Assembly: GCF_900142755.1 (NCBI RefSeq) | Contig: NZ_FRCA01000001.1 | Location: forward strand, 618,888 to 682,887 | Source: Halomonas cupida | GTDB lineage: Bacteria; Pseudomonadota; Gammaproteobacteria; Pseudomonadales; Halomonadaceae | DNA length: 64,000 nucleotides | Reading direction: 5' to 3' | In this document: in pieces, positions 1 to 8,726 of the stretch | How positions within the stretch are numbered: the first letter of the stretch is position 1 | Layout of the letters: the number at the start of each line of letters is the position of its first letter | Notes under the pieces: generated by a model | Databases searched by the model: none | What the model saw: the letters and a program-made list of their open reading frames with translations, nothing else | What the model was told of the DNA's origin: nothing | Translations under genes and position numbers: made by a program

Positions 1-681
1 GAGCGTGTCGCGCAGTTCGGCGAGCTCGCGGGGCAGCGGCAGTTCCAGTGGCTGAAGGGTTCGTGGGTCACGGGCGCGAATCTGACGGCGTAGCCGGGTG
101 AGGGGGGCGAGCGCAAAGCGAATGGCAATGATCAGAGCAGCCAGGGTCAGCACCGCCAGCGCCAGTAGATAGGCCAGACTCTGGCGGAACAGCGCCCAAC
201 TGAGCGCGTCGCGCCCTTCCCTGGTGTGTGCCACGCGGACCTCGAAGACATCACGAAATCTCCAGTCCTCGAGCCGCGAGCGGCGTACCCCCTGGCGCAG
301 GGACATGCCCTGAAGCTGGATATCCCGATACCATAGCGTGTCACCGCCCTGTTGATCAGGGCGCGGATCCCCAGGAAGCGACGCATTGCCGGTCACCTGG
401 TGCCCCTGGACATCGACCACGGCGTAGAACACGCGCTCGTCATTCTGCGTGGCGAGCATCTCCAGCGCTGCCGGGGGCAGGTCCAGCCACAATTGACCAT
501 CCTGCCACTGGACCTGTTCGGAAATTGCCAGCGAGGCGGCTTCCAGCAGGCGATCAAAGGCGGTATCGGCAGTGCGTCGCGCGTCTGTCCAGGCTTGCCA
601 GAGCACCAATGAGCCGACAGCCAGCATCGGCACCAGTATCCAGGTCAACAGCCGGCGATGCAGGGAGTCGCGTATGGTCAT
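1..681 (-). CDS. tctE: TctE-like sensor histidine kinase, C-terminus beyond window
   Basis: Membrane sensor kinase expected to autophosphorylate and signal to the neighbouring TctD regulator. Only the N-terminal 227 residues are inside the window. Visible are a first membrane segment at about residues 11-28, a periplasmic sensor region of about 140 residues, a second hydrophobic segment at about 168-190, and the beginning of a HAMP-like linker (LAPLTRLRRQI). The histidine box and ATPase domain lie off the left edge. The start ATG overlaps the tctD stop as ATGA, showing translational coupling. The order iclR-tctD-tctE divergent from tctCBA supports a role in sensing tricarboxylates. This is known for Salmonella TctDE and inferred here. 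Confidence 0.85.
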   Translation of the reverse strand, partial: MTIRDSLHRRLLTWILVPMLAVGSLVLWQAWTDARRTADTAFDRLLEAASLAISEQVQWQDGQLWLDLPPAALEMLATQNDERVFYAVVDVQGHQVTGNASLPGDPRPDQQGGDTLWYRDIQLQGMSLRQGVRRSRLEDWRFRDVFEVRVAHTREGRDALSWALFRQSLAYLLALAVLTLAALIIAIRFALAPLTRLRRQIRARDPRTLQPLELPLPRELAELRDTL

Positions 682-1337
682 GGCGCTTCAAGTAGGTAGC
701 CGAGGCCACGCACGGTGCTCAGCTTGATGTCGTGGGATCCCAGGCGCTTGCGTAGACGATGAATGTAGACCTCGATAGCATTCTCGCCGATGTCGTCCTC
801 AGCGAAGGCCTCGCTGGCAAGCGCGGACTTGTCGACGGGCTGACCGGCATGGCGCATCAGGCACGCCAGTAGTCGTTGCTCCCGGGGCGGCAGGGCCAAT
901 GGTTCGTCACCAAGGGTGAAGCGTTGCGCCATGCTGTCGAAGGTCAAGGCACCGACATTGAGAACAGTGGTGGGGGCATGCCGACGCAACAGCGCACGAA
1001 CCCTGGCCTCGAGTTCTTCCAGCGAAAACGGCTTGGCCAGATAGTCATCGGCCCCCAGGTCAAGGCCACGAACCCGGTCTTCGATGGCCCCCCTGGCGGT
1101 CAGGATCAGCACGGGAGTGACACTGTCGTGACGCCGTAATGCCTCGAGAATTTCCAGGCCACTACGTCCCGGCAGGTTGAGATCCAGCAGCACCAGGGCG
1201 TGGTTATGGCGGGTTGAAAGGCTGGCGTGGGCGTGATCCCCGTGGTTGATATGTTCGACAGCATGGCCGCCGTGGTTCAGGGCATCGACCAGGGTGTCGG
1301 CCAGCAGACGATCATCTTCGACCAGCAGTATGGTCAT
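678..1337 (-). CDS. tctD: TctD-like OmpR-family response regulator
   Basis: Two-component response regulator of 219 residues. The N-terminal receiver domain begins MTILLVEDDRLLADTL, with the acidic pocket DD, a phospho-acceptor aspartate in VLLDLNLPG (about residue 51) and the conserved lysine in YLAKPFS (about 101). A C-terminal winged-helix of the OmpR/PhoB type ends with YIHRLRKRLG...VRGLGYLLE. The ATG at 1337 is preceded by a clean AGGAGG. Start and stop overlap iclR and tctE by ATGA, so the three form one operon. It probably activates tctCBA in response to external citrate-like acids. This is inferred from synteny with Salmonella tctD. Confidence 0.9.
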   Translation of the reverse strand: MTILLVEDDRLLADTLVDALNHGGHAVEHINHGDHAHASLSTRHNHALVLLDLNLPGRSGLEILEALRRHDSVTPVLILTARGAIEDRVRGLDLGADDYLAKPFSLEELEARVRALLRRHAPTTVLNVGALTFDSMAQRFTLGDEPLALPPREQRLLACLMRHAGQPVDKSALASEAFAEDDIGENAIEVYIHRLRKRLGSHDIKLSTVRGLGYLLEAP

Positions 1338-1936
1338 GCATCCTCCTGTCGGTTCTGACCCGGTTGCAGTTGCCGAATGGCCGCTTCCAGTAGTCTGGCA
1401 CAACGATCATGCTCGAGGCGTCCACCGGGGCCGGACAGGGCAATCCACAACCGCATTCCTTCATCGTTCTCCAGCACTCGGTAGAGCATCTCTCCACCGC
1501 TCAATTCCAGGCGTGGGTCGTCCTCCCCACGGCTCGGCCACTCTGTACCCGGACTCAGGTCATGCCGCAATGGCTGGTCGGGAAGTGCCACCAGTCTGCA
1601 CAGTATGCCGGTATCGCTCTGTTCGAGCAGGCTGGCGGTTTCCTCCGACTGTCTGGCCAGTTCATCAAGTACTGGTTGGACGTACAACGCCAGGTTACGG
1701 CTGGGAGGATGGCGGCGAGCCAGGCGCAATGGCGTGTTGCCCATGCGCCAGCGCCCATCGTCACCGCGCCGGGCATAGTCGAAGCGCTCCAGCGATGCCA
1801 GCAGGCGCAACAGCGTGCTCTTGTAGTATCCAGTGGCTTGCGCCAACTCCGCGAGGCTGAAACTTTCTTGTGGTGAATCAAAGGATTCGAGCACTGTCAG
1901 GGCCCGTTCGACGGCTTCTACACGATCCTGAGCCAC
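1334..1936 (-). CDS. IclR-family transcriptional regulator, short form
   Basis: DNA-binding regulator of 200 residues. The N-terminal winged-helix (about 5-70) is typical of IclR: VERALTVLESF..FSLAELAQATGYYKSTLLRLLASLE. The effector domain is recognisable but shorter than the 250-270 residues usual for the family, so part of the ligand pocket seems to be missing. The start is a GTG preceded by GGAG at seven bases; the ATG two bases upstream is in another frame. It is the first gene of the iclR-tctD-tctE unit and diverges from tctC, so tctCBA is its likely target. The effector is unknown; an aromatic or carboxylic acid would fit the family. Confidence 0.85.
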   Translation of the reverse strand: MAQDRVEAVERALTVLESFDSPQESFSLAELAQATGYYKSTLLRLLASLERFDYARRGDDGRWRMGNTPLRLARRHPPSRNLALYVQPVLDELARQSEETASLLEQSDTGILCRLVALPDQPLRHDLSPGTEWPSRGEDDPRLELSGGEMLYRVLENDEGMRLWIALSGPGGRLEHDRCARLLEAAIRQLQPGQNRQEDA

Positions 1937-2273
1937 ATGCTTTCTCCGTTATGAAATGGCCTGGGTCAGCCGTATTGAACTTTGGTCTCAAATGCATGAA
2001 TCCGCGTTGACCCGTCAGGATCTGCGGATTAGCTTTCTACCCTAAGGAACGGCGTTCTGCCTTACGGAATTGTAAGGTCCGCGTCAGGATTCCGCAAGTG
2101 GCGCACCGCAGGCCCGGTGCTGGAAGGCAACGTAAGTGGGCACGCTACATGATCGTTACGACGATCATCGCTACTGCCATTATCGTTACTAGCGTCAGGC
2201 CGTTCTGTCTGGTCGGCCGGTTACAACGACATCCGTTACAACAACATTCGTTACAACAAAGAGGGGACTCATC
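1937..2273. promoter_or_regulatory. Divergent control region between iclR-tctDE and tctCBA
   Basis: This 337-base gene-free stretch separates two divergent operons. It contains a perfect 6-bp inverted repeat CCTTAC-6-GTAAGG at 2060-2077, a wider pair AATCCGC/GCGGATT at 1999-2005 and 2024-2030, and three 15-bp direct repeats just before tctC. The palindromes are plausible sites for the IclR protein or TctD, but no known consensus identifies which. Confidence 0.5.
2220..2264 (+). repeat. Three tandem 15-bp repeats in the tctC leader
   Basis: Three head-to-tail copies of a GTTACAACAACATTC-like unit occupy 2220-2234, 2235-2249 and 2250-2264. The third copy diverges into the ribosome binding site (GAGG) of tctC. 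The unit is C/A-rich and probably unstructured. Confidence 0.75.
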
Positions 2274-3263
2274 ATGTCCATCAAGACGCCACTCAAACTC
2301 CTTGGCATCGCTGCTCTCACTTTTGGGACTTCTACGGTCTATGCCTTCGAGCCGGAAGGAAAGGTCGAATGTATCGCACCGTCAGATCCAGGCGGCGGTT
2401 GGGACTTTACCTGCCGCAGCGTGGGTACCGTGATGGAGGATCTCGATCTGGTGCCGCGTAGCGTGCAGACCGTCAATATGGCAGGAGCCGGTGGCGGTGT
2501 GGCCTATGCCCACGTCGTCAGCAAGCGTGCCGGTGATGAGCAACTGCTGGTTGCGGCTTCCACCGCCACCACCACCCGTCTTGCCCAGGGGCAATTCCCT
2601 GGAATGGATGCCGAGATGGTCAACTGGGTGGGCGCGCTGGGCGCTGATTACGGCGTCATCGCGGTCAGTGCGGACTCCGAGTATCAGACTCTCAACGATC
2701 TGATGGATGCTCTGAAGGAAGACCCGCGCGCGGTGAAGTTTGCCGGTGGCAGTGCCAAGGGCGGTTGGGATCACCTCAAGGTGCTGATCGCCGCTCAGGC
2801 AGCGGGTGTCGAAGAGCTCCCGCGGATTCCTTACCTGTCCTACAACAACGGTGGTGAGGCCATGACCCAGGTGGTCGGTGGCCATGTGGATGCCTTCACC
2901 GGAGATATCACCGAGGCTCAGGGCTTCTGGGAGTCCGGTGATCTGCGCATCGTCGCGGTACTTTCCGACGAGCGTCTGCCGGGCGACTTCAGCGAGATTC
3001 CCACTGCCAAGGAACAGGGTATCGATGCGGTCGGCCCCAACTGGCGTGGTTTCTACATGCCGGCGGATATCTCCGACGAGGCGAAGCAGTACTGGGTGGA
3101 TGCCATGGACACCATCTATGCCAGTGAAGAATGGCAGGCTGTCATGGAAAACAATGGCCTGATGCCGTTCCACATGAGCGCCGCCGAGTTCGAGACCTTC
3201 GTCAAGGAACAGATCGAGGACATCAACCAGCTGTCCGTGGATATTGGGCTGATTCAGCAATGA
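2274..3263 (+). CDS. tctC: TctC tricarboxylate-binding periplasmic protein
   Basis: Solute-binding protein of the tripartite tricarboxylate transporter (TTT), 329 residues. A Sec signal peptide ends at about residue 24 (STVYA|FEP). The mature part opens with KVECIAPSDPGGGWDFTCR, the carboxylate-binding loop typical of the Bug/TctC family, and continues with GGSAKGGWDHL and the PY-SYNNGGEAMTQVVGGHVDA region. It binds a di- or tricarboxylate in the periplasm and delivers it to TctAB. The ATG follows a GAGG at 2261-2264. Its stop overlaps the tctB start (ATGA), so the genes are co-translated. The exact substrate cannot be read from sequence; citrate is the family archetype. Confidence 0.92.
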   Translation: MSIKTPLKLLGIAALTFGTSTVYAFEPEGKVECIAPSDPGGGWDFTCRSVGTVMEDLDLVPRSVQTVNMAGAGGGVAYAHVVSKRAGDEQLLVAASTATTTRLAQGQFPGMDAEMVNWVGALGADYGVIAVSADSEYQTLNDLMDALKEDPRAVKFAGGSAKGGWDHLKVLIAAQAAGVEELPRIPYLSYNNGGEAMTQVVGGHVDAFTGDITEAQGFWESGDLRIVAVLSDERLPGDFSEIPTAKEQGIDAVGPNWRGFYMPADISDEAKQYWVDAMDTIYASEEWQAVMENNGLMPFHMSAAEFETFVKEQIEDINQLSVDIGLIQQ

Positions 3264-3715
3264 GTTATTTCAACGACCGCATCTTCGGGGTACTGATGAT
3301 CGTCCTGGCCGTCGCGTACGGCTGGGCCGCCTCACAGTTCCCGGTACCATTTGGCGGGACCGAAGTTGTCGGTCCCGAAACCTTCCCGCACCTGCTGGCT
3401 GTGGTACTGGCGATTTCCAGCCTGTATCTGGTGGTGCGTCCGGACCCGGACAACGCCTGGCCGTGGAGCCGCACTGGTATCGAACTGATCATCGCGCTGG
3501 TGGTGTTGGCCCTCTATGCCATGAGCCTCGAGCCACTGGGCTTCATCGTCAGCACCGCGCTGGCTGTTGGCACGCTGTGCTGGCGTATGGGTGCACGCCC
3601 GGTCAAGGCTTACGTGACTGGACTGGTGGCGGGTACGGTGGTGTTCCTGATCTTCAACTTCGCGCTTGACCTGTCCCTGCCGCTGGGTCTGCTGTCCCTC
3701 CTGGAGGTGGGCTGA
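3260..3715 (+). CDS. tctB: TctB small membrane subunit of TTT transporter
   Basis: Small integral-membrane subunit of 151 residues with four hydrophobic segments (about 7-25, 46-60, 75-105 and 117-145). It matches the TctB family in size and in the motif VGPETFPHLLAVVLA near the first loop. It assists the large permease TctA; its precise role in the family is poorly defined. The ATG at 3260 overlaps the tctC stop. A longer reading frame begins upstream inside tctC, but the overlap start matches the family N-terminus. Its stop overlaps the tctA start, again as ATGA-type coupling. Confidence 0.88.
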   Translation: MSYFNDRIFGVLMIVLAVAYGWAASQFPVPFGGTEVVGPETFPHLLAVVLAISSLYLVVRPDPDNAWPWSRTGIELIIALVVLALYAMSLEPLGFIVSTALAVGTLCWRMGARPVKAYVTGLVAGTVVFLIFNFALDLSLPLGLLSLLEVG

Positions 3716-5241
3716 TGGAAACACTTGGCTTTCTGATGGATGGCTTCGGTGTCGCTCTGGCGCCGGAGAACCTGATATTTGCGTTGCTGGGGGCCTTTCT
3801 CGGCACCCTGATCGGGGCCTTGCCTGGCCTCGGCCCGGCCAATGGTGTGGCGATCCTGATTCCGCTGGCCTTTACCCTGGGTCTGCGCGCGGACACCTCG
3901 CTGATCATGTTGACGTCGGTCTATGCCGGTGCCATGTACGGTGGGCGCATCTCGTCGATTCTGCTGAACATCCCCGGCGATGAGCCGGCGATGATGACCT
4001 GTCTCGACGGCTATCCCATGGCACAGAAGGGAAAGGCCGCCGAGGCGCTGGCAATTTCTGCGATTGCTTCCTTCATCGGCAGCCTGATTGCCACCATCGG
4101 CCTGATTCTGCTGGCCCCGATTCTGGCGGACTTTGCGTTGACGTTCGGTCCTGCCGAATACTTTGCATTGTTCCTGCTGGCCTTTGCCACTCTCGGCGGT
4201 ATTACCGGCAAGAACCCGGTAAAGACCGTGCTGGCAGCCTGTCTGGGCTTGATGATCGCCACCGTGGGTATCGACAATACCGGGGTGCAGCGCTACACCT
4301 TCGGAGTGCTCGAGCTTTATGAAGGCGTGGACTTCATCATCGTTATCGTGGGTCTGTTTGCGATCTCGGAGCTGCTTTTCTTTATTGAGGAGCGGGCCGG
4401 CAAGGGCCACAAGGCCATCAAGGTCAACGGGCTCAAGCTCAGCATGAAGGACATTCTCGAGATCCTGCCGACCAGCCTGCGTGGCAGCGTGATGGGCTTT
4501 ATCGCCGGGGTTTTGCCTGGTGCTGGAGCATCGCTGGGCAGCTTCATCAGCTATACCCTCGAGAAGAAGATTCTCGGCAGCAAGGGGCGCTTCGGTACTG
4601 GTGACCCACGCGGTGTCGCTGCACCTGAAGCGGGCAACAATGGCGCCTCCAGTGGTGCTCTGGTGCCGATGCTGACCCTGGGTGTTCCGGGCAGTGGTAC
4701 CACCGCCGTATTGCTGGCGTTGCTGATTTCCCAGAACATCACCCCGGGACCGCTGATGTTCACTCAGCATGCCGATATCGTTTGGGGCGTGATTGCGGCA
4801 CTGTTGATCGGCAACCTGCTGTTGCTGTTCCTCAATATTCCGCTGGTGGGATTGTTCGTCAAGCTGCTGTCGGTACCGCCGATGTACCTGCTGCCGATCG
4901 TGACCATGGTGGCCTTCGTCGGCATCTACTCGATCAGCAACACCACCTTCGATCTCTACTTCATGGTGGCCTTCGGCTTCCTCGGTTATGTCCTGCGCAA
5001 GCTGGAGATTCCGCTGGTACCGGTGATTCTGGGCCTGTTGCTCGGCCCGGAAATGGAGAAGAATCTGCGCCATGCCATGGATATTTCCGATGGTGACTGG
5101 ACCGTGCTGTGGAGCAGTGGCCTGGCAATTGGCCTGTGGGCCTTTGCCATCGTCGGCCTGGTGCTGCCCTATATCGTTGGTCCGATCCTGCGCAAGCGCA
5201 TGCAGGTCAAGACCGGGGTTCCGGAGACACCGGGAGACTGA
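3715..5241 (+). CDS. tctA: TctA large permease subunit of TTT transporter
   Basis: Major permease of the tripartite tricarboxylate transporter, 508 residues with about twelve membrane segments. The two family signatures are visible: the N-terminal GALPGLGPANGVAILIPLAF with the following YAGAMYGGRISSILLNIPG, and the internally repeated GVLPGAGASLGSFISY with TLGVPGSGTTAVLL. Transport is powered by an ion gradient rather than ATP in this family. Last gene of tctCBA; followed by 15-bp repeats and a rho-independent terminator at 5364-5388. Length is normal. Confidence 0.94.
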   Translation: METLGFLMDGFGVALAPENLIFALLGAFLGTLIGALPGLGPANGVAILIPLAFTLGLRADTSLIMLTSVYAGAMYGGRISSILLNIPGDEPAMMTCLDGYPMAQKGKAAEALAISAIASFIGSLIATIGLILLAPILADFALTFGPAEYFALFLLAFATLGGITGKNPVKTVLAACLGLMIATVGIDNTGVQRYTFGVLELYEGVDFIIVIVGLFAISELLFFIEERAGKGHKAIKVNGLKLSMKDILEILPTSLRGSVMGFIAGVLPGAGASLGSFISYTLEKKILGSKGRFGTGDPRGVAAPEAGNNGASSGALVPMLTLGVPGSGTTAVLLALLISQNITPGPLMFTQHADIVWGVIAALLIGNLLLLFLNIPLVGLFVKLLSVPPMYLLPIVTMVAFVGIYSISNTTFDLYFMVAFGFLGYVLRKLEIPLVPVILGLLLGPEMEKNLRHAMDISDGDWTVLWSSGLAIGLWAFAIVGLVLPYIVGPILRKRMQVKTGVPETPGD

Positions 5242-5278
5242 AGGCAGCGAGAAACAAGGCTGTGAGGCACTAGAGAGT

Positions 5279-5323
5279 GAGATAGAAAACAACGAGATAG
5301 AAAACAGCGAGATAGAAAACAAC
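5279..5323 (+). repeat. Three tandem 15-bp repeats after tctA
   Basis: Three copies of GAGATAGAAAACAAC (the middle copy differs at one base) run at 5279-5293, 5294-5308 and 5309-5323. They lie in the 3' untranslated region of tctCBA, 40 bases before the terminator. Confidence 0.85.
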
Positions 5324-5363
5324 AGGGGCAGCGCCGGTCGCCGCTACTGCAGCACTCCCTTCA

Positions 5364-5388
5364 GGGCACCATCGTGGTGCCCTTTTTT
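5364..5388 (+). terminator. Rho-independent terminator of tctCBA
   Basis: An 8-bp stem GGGCACCA/TGGTGCCC with a three-base loop is followed by six T residues. It sits about 120 bases after the tctA stop. Confidence 0.9.
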
Positions 5389-5555
5389 CGTGATGCATCC
5401 CTGACCTCTCACTGTACTGGTGCAGTCCGGCTATGCAATGCCTCATTGCTGTGCCCTTGTTCGGTGCAGGACCTGTTCTGTTGCGTGTACTCCGGGGCGA
5501 AGGTACGCAGTGTTCTGGAGGTTCAGAGCTCATGAATGGCAGGGACGAGGTGAAA

Positions 5556-5571
5556 TGGCACGGGTCTTGCA
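5556..5571 (+). promoter_or_regulatory. Sigma-54 promoter of urtABCDE
   Basis: The sequence TGGCAC-GGGTC-TTGCA carries a perfect GG at -24 and GC at -12 with correct spacing. Transcription would begin near 5582, about 50 bases before urtA. A possible NtrC-type site with imperfect TGTGCC and GGTGCA arms lies at 5450-5468, about 100 bases upstream, a normal distance for an enhancer. Together they suggest NtrC/RpoN control of urea uptake under nitrogen limitation. The sigma-54 element is seen directly; the NtrC site is weak. Confidence 0.85.
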
Positions 5572-5634
5572 GCGTCCTTGTGGATCAGGGTTGACGACAA
5601 CAAACAACAATCCCTTTCCCCAATGGAGGTCCGC

Positions 5635-6981
5635 ATGATCCGTATCCTTCCTTCTGCATTGCATCGTTCCTTGTCCCGCCGATTGACGGGCGGTCTTGCG
5701 CTGTCAGTACTGGCGCTGGGTATTTCCACGACGGCCCTGGCCGAGGACGCACAGGACCCGATCAAGGTCGGCATTCTGCACTCGCTGACCGGCACCATGG
5801 CGATCAGCGAATCGACCCTCAAGGACACCATGCTGATGTTGATCGAGCAACAGAATGCCCAGGGCGGGCTGCTTGGTCGTGAGCTTGAACCGGTGGTGGT
5901 CGACCCGGCCTCCAATTGGCCGCTGTTCGCCGAGAAAGCGCGCGAACTGCTGGCACAGGAAGAAGTGGATGTGATCTTCGGCAATTGGACCTCGGTATCG
6001 CGCAAGTCGGTACTGCCCGTTGTCGAGGAGTTGAACGGCCTGCTGTTCTATCCGGTGCAGTATGAGGGCGAGGAGTCCTCGGAGAACGTCTTCTATACCG
6101 GGGCGGCGCCGAACCAGCAGGCGATTCCGGCGGTTGACTATCTGATGAATGAGGTCGGTGTCGAGCGCTGGGTGCTGGCGGGCACCGATTACGTCTATCC
6201 ACGTACCACCAACCGTATTCTCGAGGCTTATCTCGCGGCCAATGGTGTCGGCGATGATGACATCATGGTCAATTACACGCCTTTTGGCCATTCCGATTGG
6301 CAGAACATTGTCTCCGAGATCAAGCAGTTCGGTTCAGCGGGCAAGAAGACTGCCGTGGTCTCGACCGTCAACGGCGATGCCAATGTGCCGTTCTACCGTG
6401 AACTGGCCAACCAGGGTGTGGATGCTGCCGATATACCGGTGGTGGCGTTCTCGGTGGGTGAGCAGGAGTTGTCGGGTATCGATACGGCGCCGCTGGTTGG
6501 CCACCTGGCGGCCTGGAATTACTTCATGAGCGTCGACAATGACGCCAACTATGACTTCATCGACGCCTGGTACGACTACACCGGTGACGATGAAGCGGTG
6601 ACCAACGATCCCATGGAAGCACATTACATCGGCTTCAACATGTGGCTCGAGGCGGTACGCAAGGCCGGTACTACGGATGTCGATGAGGTCAAGGACGCCA
6701 TCATCGGGGTCAGCGTGCCGAACCTGACCGGCGGTTACGCCACCATGATGCCCAACCATCACATCACCAAGCCGGTGTTGATCGGCGAGATCCAGGACAA
6801 CGGCCAGTTCTCGGTCGTCTGGGAAACGCCTTCCACCGTTGCAGGGGATGCCTGGTCCGATTTTCTCCAGGGCTCACGAGATCTGATCAGCGACTGGCGC
6901 GCTCCAATGCGCTGTGGCAACTACAACGTCGTAGAGGGTAGCTGCGGCGCTGGAGCTGCGGAGACGGTCGCCAGCGAGTAA
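5635..6981 (+). CDS. urtA: UrtA urea-binding protein of urea ABC transporter
   Basis: Periplasmic urea receptor, 448 residues, of the Leu/Ile/Val-binding-protein fold. A signal peptide ends at about residue 36 (STTALA|EDA). Mature sequence begins DPIKVGILHSLTGTMAISE and contains GNWTSVSRKSVLPVVEELNGLLFYPVQYEGEE as two stretches, both typical of UrtA/FmdD-type receptors. It hands urea to UrtBC. The ATG at 5635 is chosen because GGAGGT lies four bases upstream. A longer frame exists but lacks a ribosome site and would spoil the signal peptide. It is the first gene of the urt operon behind the sigma-54 promoter. Confidence 0.94.
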   Translation: MIRILPSALHRSLSRRLTGGLALSVLALGISTTALAEDAQDPIKVGILHSLTGTMAISESTLKDTMLMLIEQQNAQGGLLGRELEPVVVDPASNWPLFAEKARELLAQEEVDVIFGNWTSVSRKSVLPVVEELNGLLFYPVQYEGEESSENVFYTGAAPNQQAIPAVDYLMNEVGVERWVLAGTDYVYPRTTNRILEAYLAANGVGDDDIMVNYTPFGHSDWQNIVSEIKQFGSAGKKTAVVSTVNGDANVPFYRELANQGVDAADIPVVAFSVGEQELSGIDTAPLVGHLAAWNYFMSVDNDANYDFIDAWYDYTGDDEAVTNDPMEAHYIGFNMWLEAVRKAGTTDVDEVKDAIIGVSVPNLTGGYATMMPNHHITKPVLIGEIQDNGQFSVVWETPSTVAGDAWSDFLQGSRDLISDWRAPMRCGNYNVVEGSCGAGAAETVASE

Positions 6982-7097
6982 CTGTTTGGACCATCAAGCC
7001 GATGTACCGCGGTGCATCGGCCTTCACTTCCCGCCATTGGCCCGTCAGGCGCAGATGTTGCCTTGACGATGCCGTGTGGCAGCAACAGGAACAGACC

Positions 7098-8723
7098 ATG
7101 GGTATGTTTTCCGCTGGAAGAGGGCTGGTCGGCCTGGTGCTGGCTGGTCTGCTATGGCTGAGTGCCGGTTCGGCATTGGGCGCAAGTGAGGCTTCGTCCG
7201 CACCGGACCCGGGCAGGGGGCTGCTCACCGAACTCGCGGAGGCTGATTACAACGGCAAGAAAGCGGTGATTGATACCATCGTGGCCAGTGGCGATGAGCG
7301 CAGTCGACGTTGGCTGGAAAGCCTTGCCGATGGGAAGCTGCAGCGTCTCAAGGACAGTGGAGATTTCGTCATTGTACTGCGCAATCGTGGACGCGAGTGG
7401 CCGGTGGTCGATGCGCTGACCTTCGAGGATGCCGGGGAGGTCTCGCGCCGAGCGCTGGACCGTATCCGCATCAACAATGCATTGCGTGGCTATCTGGACA
7501 GCAGCCTGGCGTTGTTCGACCTGCGAGTGGATGACCCGCAGGCACGACTGGTGGCGGCGCGTGATCTGATTGGTGAGGTCGATGAGTCCAGTGTCGAACC
7601 TATAGCGAGATTGCTTGCCGAGGAATCCGACTCCGATGTTGTGACCACCCTGGAGCTGGCTCTGGCCATTCAACGGCTGGACCAGGGGGATGTCGAGGCT
7701 GTCGAGGTGTTGGCCGGAAATCTGGATTCCCGTGCGCGTGCCGCACTGAGTCAAGCGTCACGCAGCGATGATCCGACCCTCGCGGCGGCGGCATCAGAGG
7801 CGCTCACCAGTATTGAGCAGGTGCTCAAGATCAATCGTGCTGCGGAAACTCTCTACTTCGGCCTGTCGTTGGGCTCGGTGTTGGTGCTGGCGGCGATCGG
7901 CCTGGCGATCACCTTTGGGGTGATGGGCGTGATCAACATGGCCCATGGTGAGCTGATCATGCTGGGGGCTTACACCACCTGGGCCATGCAGCAGGTGTTG
8001 CCGGGCCAGCCGGGGTTGGCATTGTTGTTGTCGATTCCGGCGGGATTCCTCGTGGCAGCCCTGGCGGGCGTGGCCATCGAGCGCAGCGTGATCCAGTTCC
8101 TGAAGGGGCGTCCTCTGGAGACCCTGCTGGCCACCTTTGGTGTCAGCCTGATCCTCCAGCAACTGGTGCGCACGGTAATTTCGCCGCTCAATCGTACGGT
8201 GGTGACGCCTGAATGGATGAGTGGGTCGCTGATGGTCAACGATGCTCTGTCACTGACCCTCAATCGGCTCTATGTGTTGGGTTTCGCGCTGCTGGTCTTT
8301 GCTGCCCTGATGCTGGTCATGCGTCGCACCCGCCTGGGGCTGGAAGTCCGCGCTGTAACCCAGAACCGGGCCATGGCACGAGCCATGGGCATTCGCGCCA
8401 CGCGCGTGGATATTCTGACCTTTGCGCTGGGGTCCGGGGTTGCCGGTCTCGCCGGGGTGGCACTTTCCCAGTTGACCAATGTCGGCCCCAACCTGGGCCA
8501 GAACTACATCATCGACTCCTTCATGGTGGTGGTCTTCGGGGGTGTCGGCAATCTATGGGGCACTCTGGTGGCGGGGCTGTCACTGGGTGTCATCAATCAG
8601 GTCCTCGAGCCCTGGGCCGGAGCAGTACTGGCCAAGATCCTGGTGCTGGTGTTCATCATCCTGTTTATCCAGAAACGCCCGCGCGGACTCTTTCCGCAGA
8701 AGGGCCGTGCCGCGGAGGGTTGA
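7098..8723 (+). CDS. urtB: UrtB urea ABC transporter permease
   Basis: Inner-membrane permease, 541 residues. It has a cleavable signal-like N-terminus (LVLAGLLWLSAGSALGA), a soluble N-terminal region of about 230 residues rich in short helices, then a LivH-type permease domain starting near AAETLYFGLSLGSVLVL with about eight membrane segments. Signatures include GVMGVINMAHGELIMLGAYT and FGGVGNLWGTLVAGLSLG. The extended N-terminus is a regular feature of proteobacterial UrtB and is not a fusion. The ATG at 7098 has AGGAACAG upstream and is the first that gives a sensible signal segment. Confidence 0.93.
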   Translation: MGMFSAGRGLVGLVLAGLLWLSAGSALGASEASSAPDPGRGLLTELAEADYNGKKAVIDTIVASGDERSRRWLESLADGKLQRLKDSGDFVIVLRNRGREWPVVDALTFEDAGEVSRRALDRIRINNALRGYLDSSLALFDLRVDDPQARLVAARDLIGEVDESSVEPIARLLAEESDSDVVTTLELALAIQRLDQGDVEAVEVLAGNLDSRARAALSQASRSDDPTLAAAASEALTSIEQVLKINRAAETLYFGLSLGSVLVLAAIGLAITFGVMGVINMAHGELIMLGAYTTWAMQQVLPGQPGLALLLSIPAGFLVAALAGVAIERSVIQFLKGRPLETLLATFGVSLILQQLVRTVISPLNRTVVTPEWMSGSLMVNDALSLTLNRLYVLGFALLVFAALMLVMRRTRLGLEVRAVTQNRAMARAMGIRATRVDILTFALGSGVAGLAGVALSQLTNVGPNLGQNYIIDSFMVVVFGGVGNLWGTLVAGLSLGVINQVLEPWAGAVLAKILVLVFIILFIQKRPRGLFPQKGRAAEG

Positions 8724-8726
8724 GCG

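Noticed and set aside
3610..5322. A 570-residue reading frame antisense to tctA
   Set aside because: Gln/His/Arg-rich composition, no family similarity, and a convincing gene on the other strand. It is a by-product of high GC and membrane-protein codons.
7098..7850. N-terminal half of UrtB as a fused extra domain
   Set aside because: Long N-termini of this kind are regular in proteobacterial UrtB, so this is not a novel fusion.
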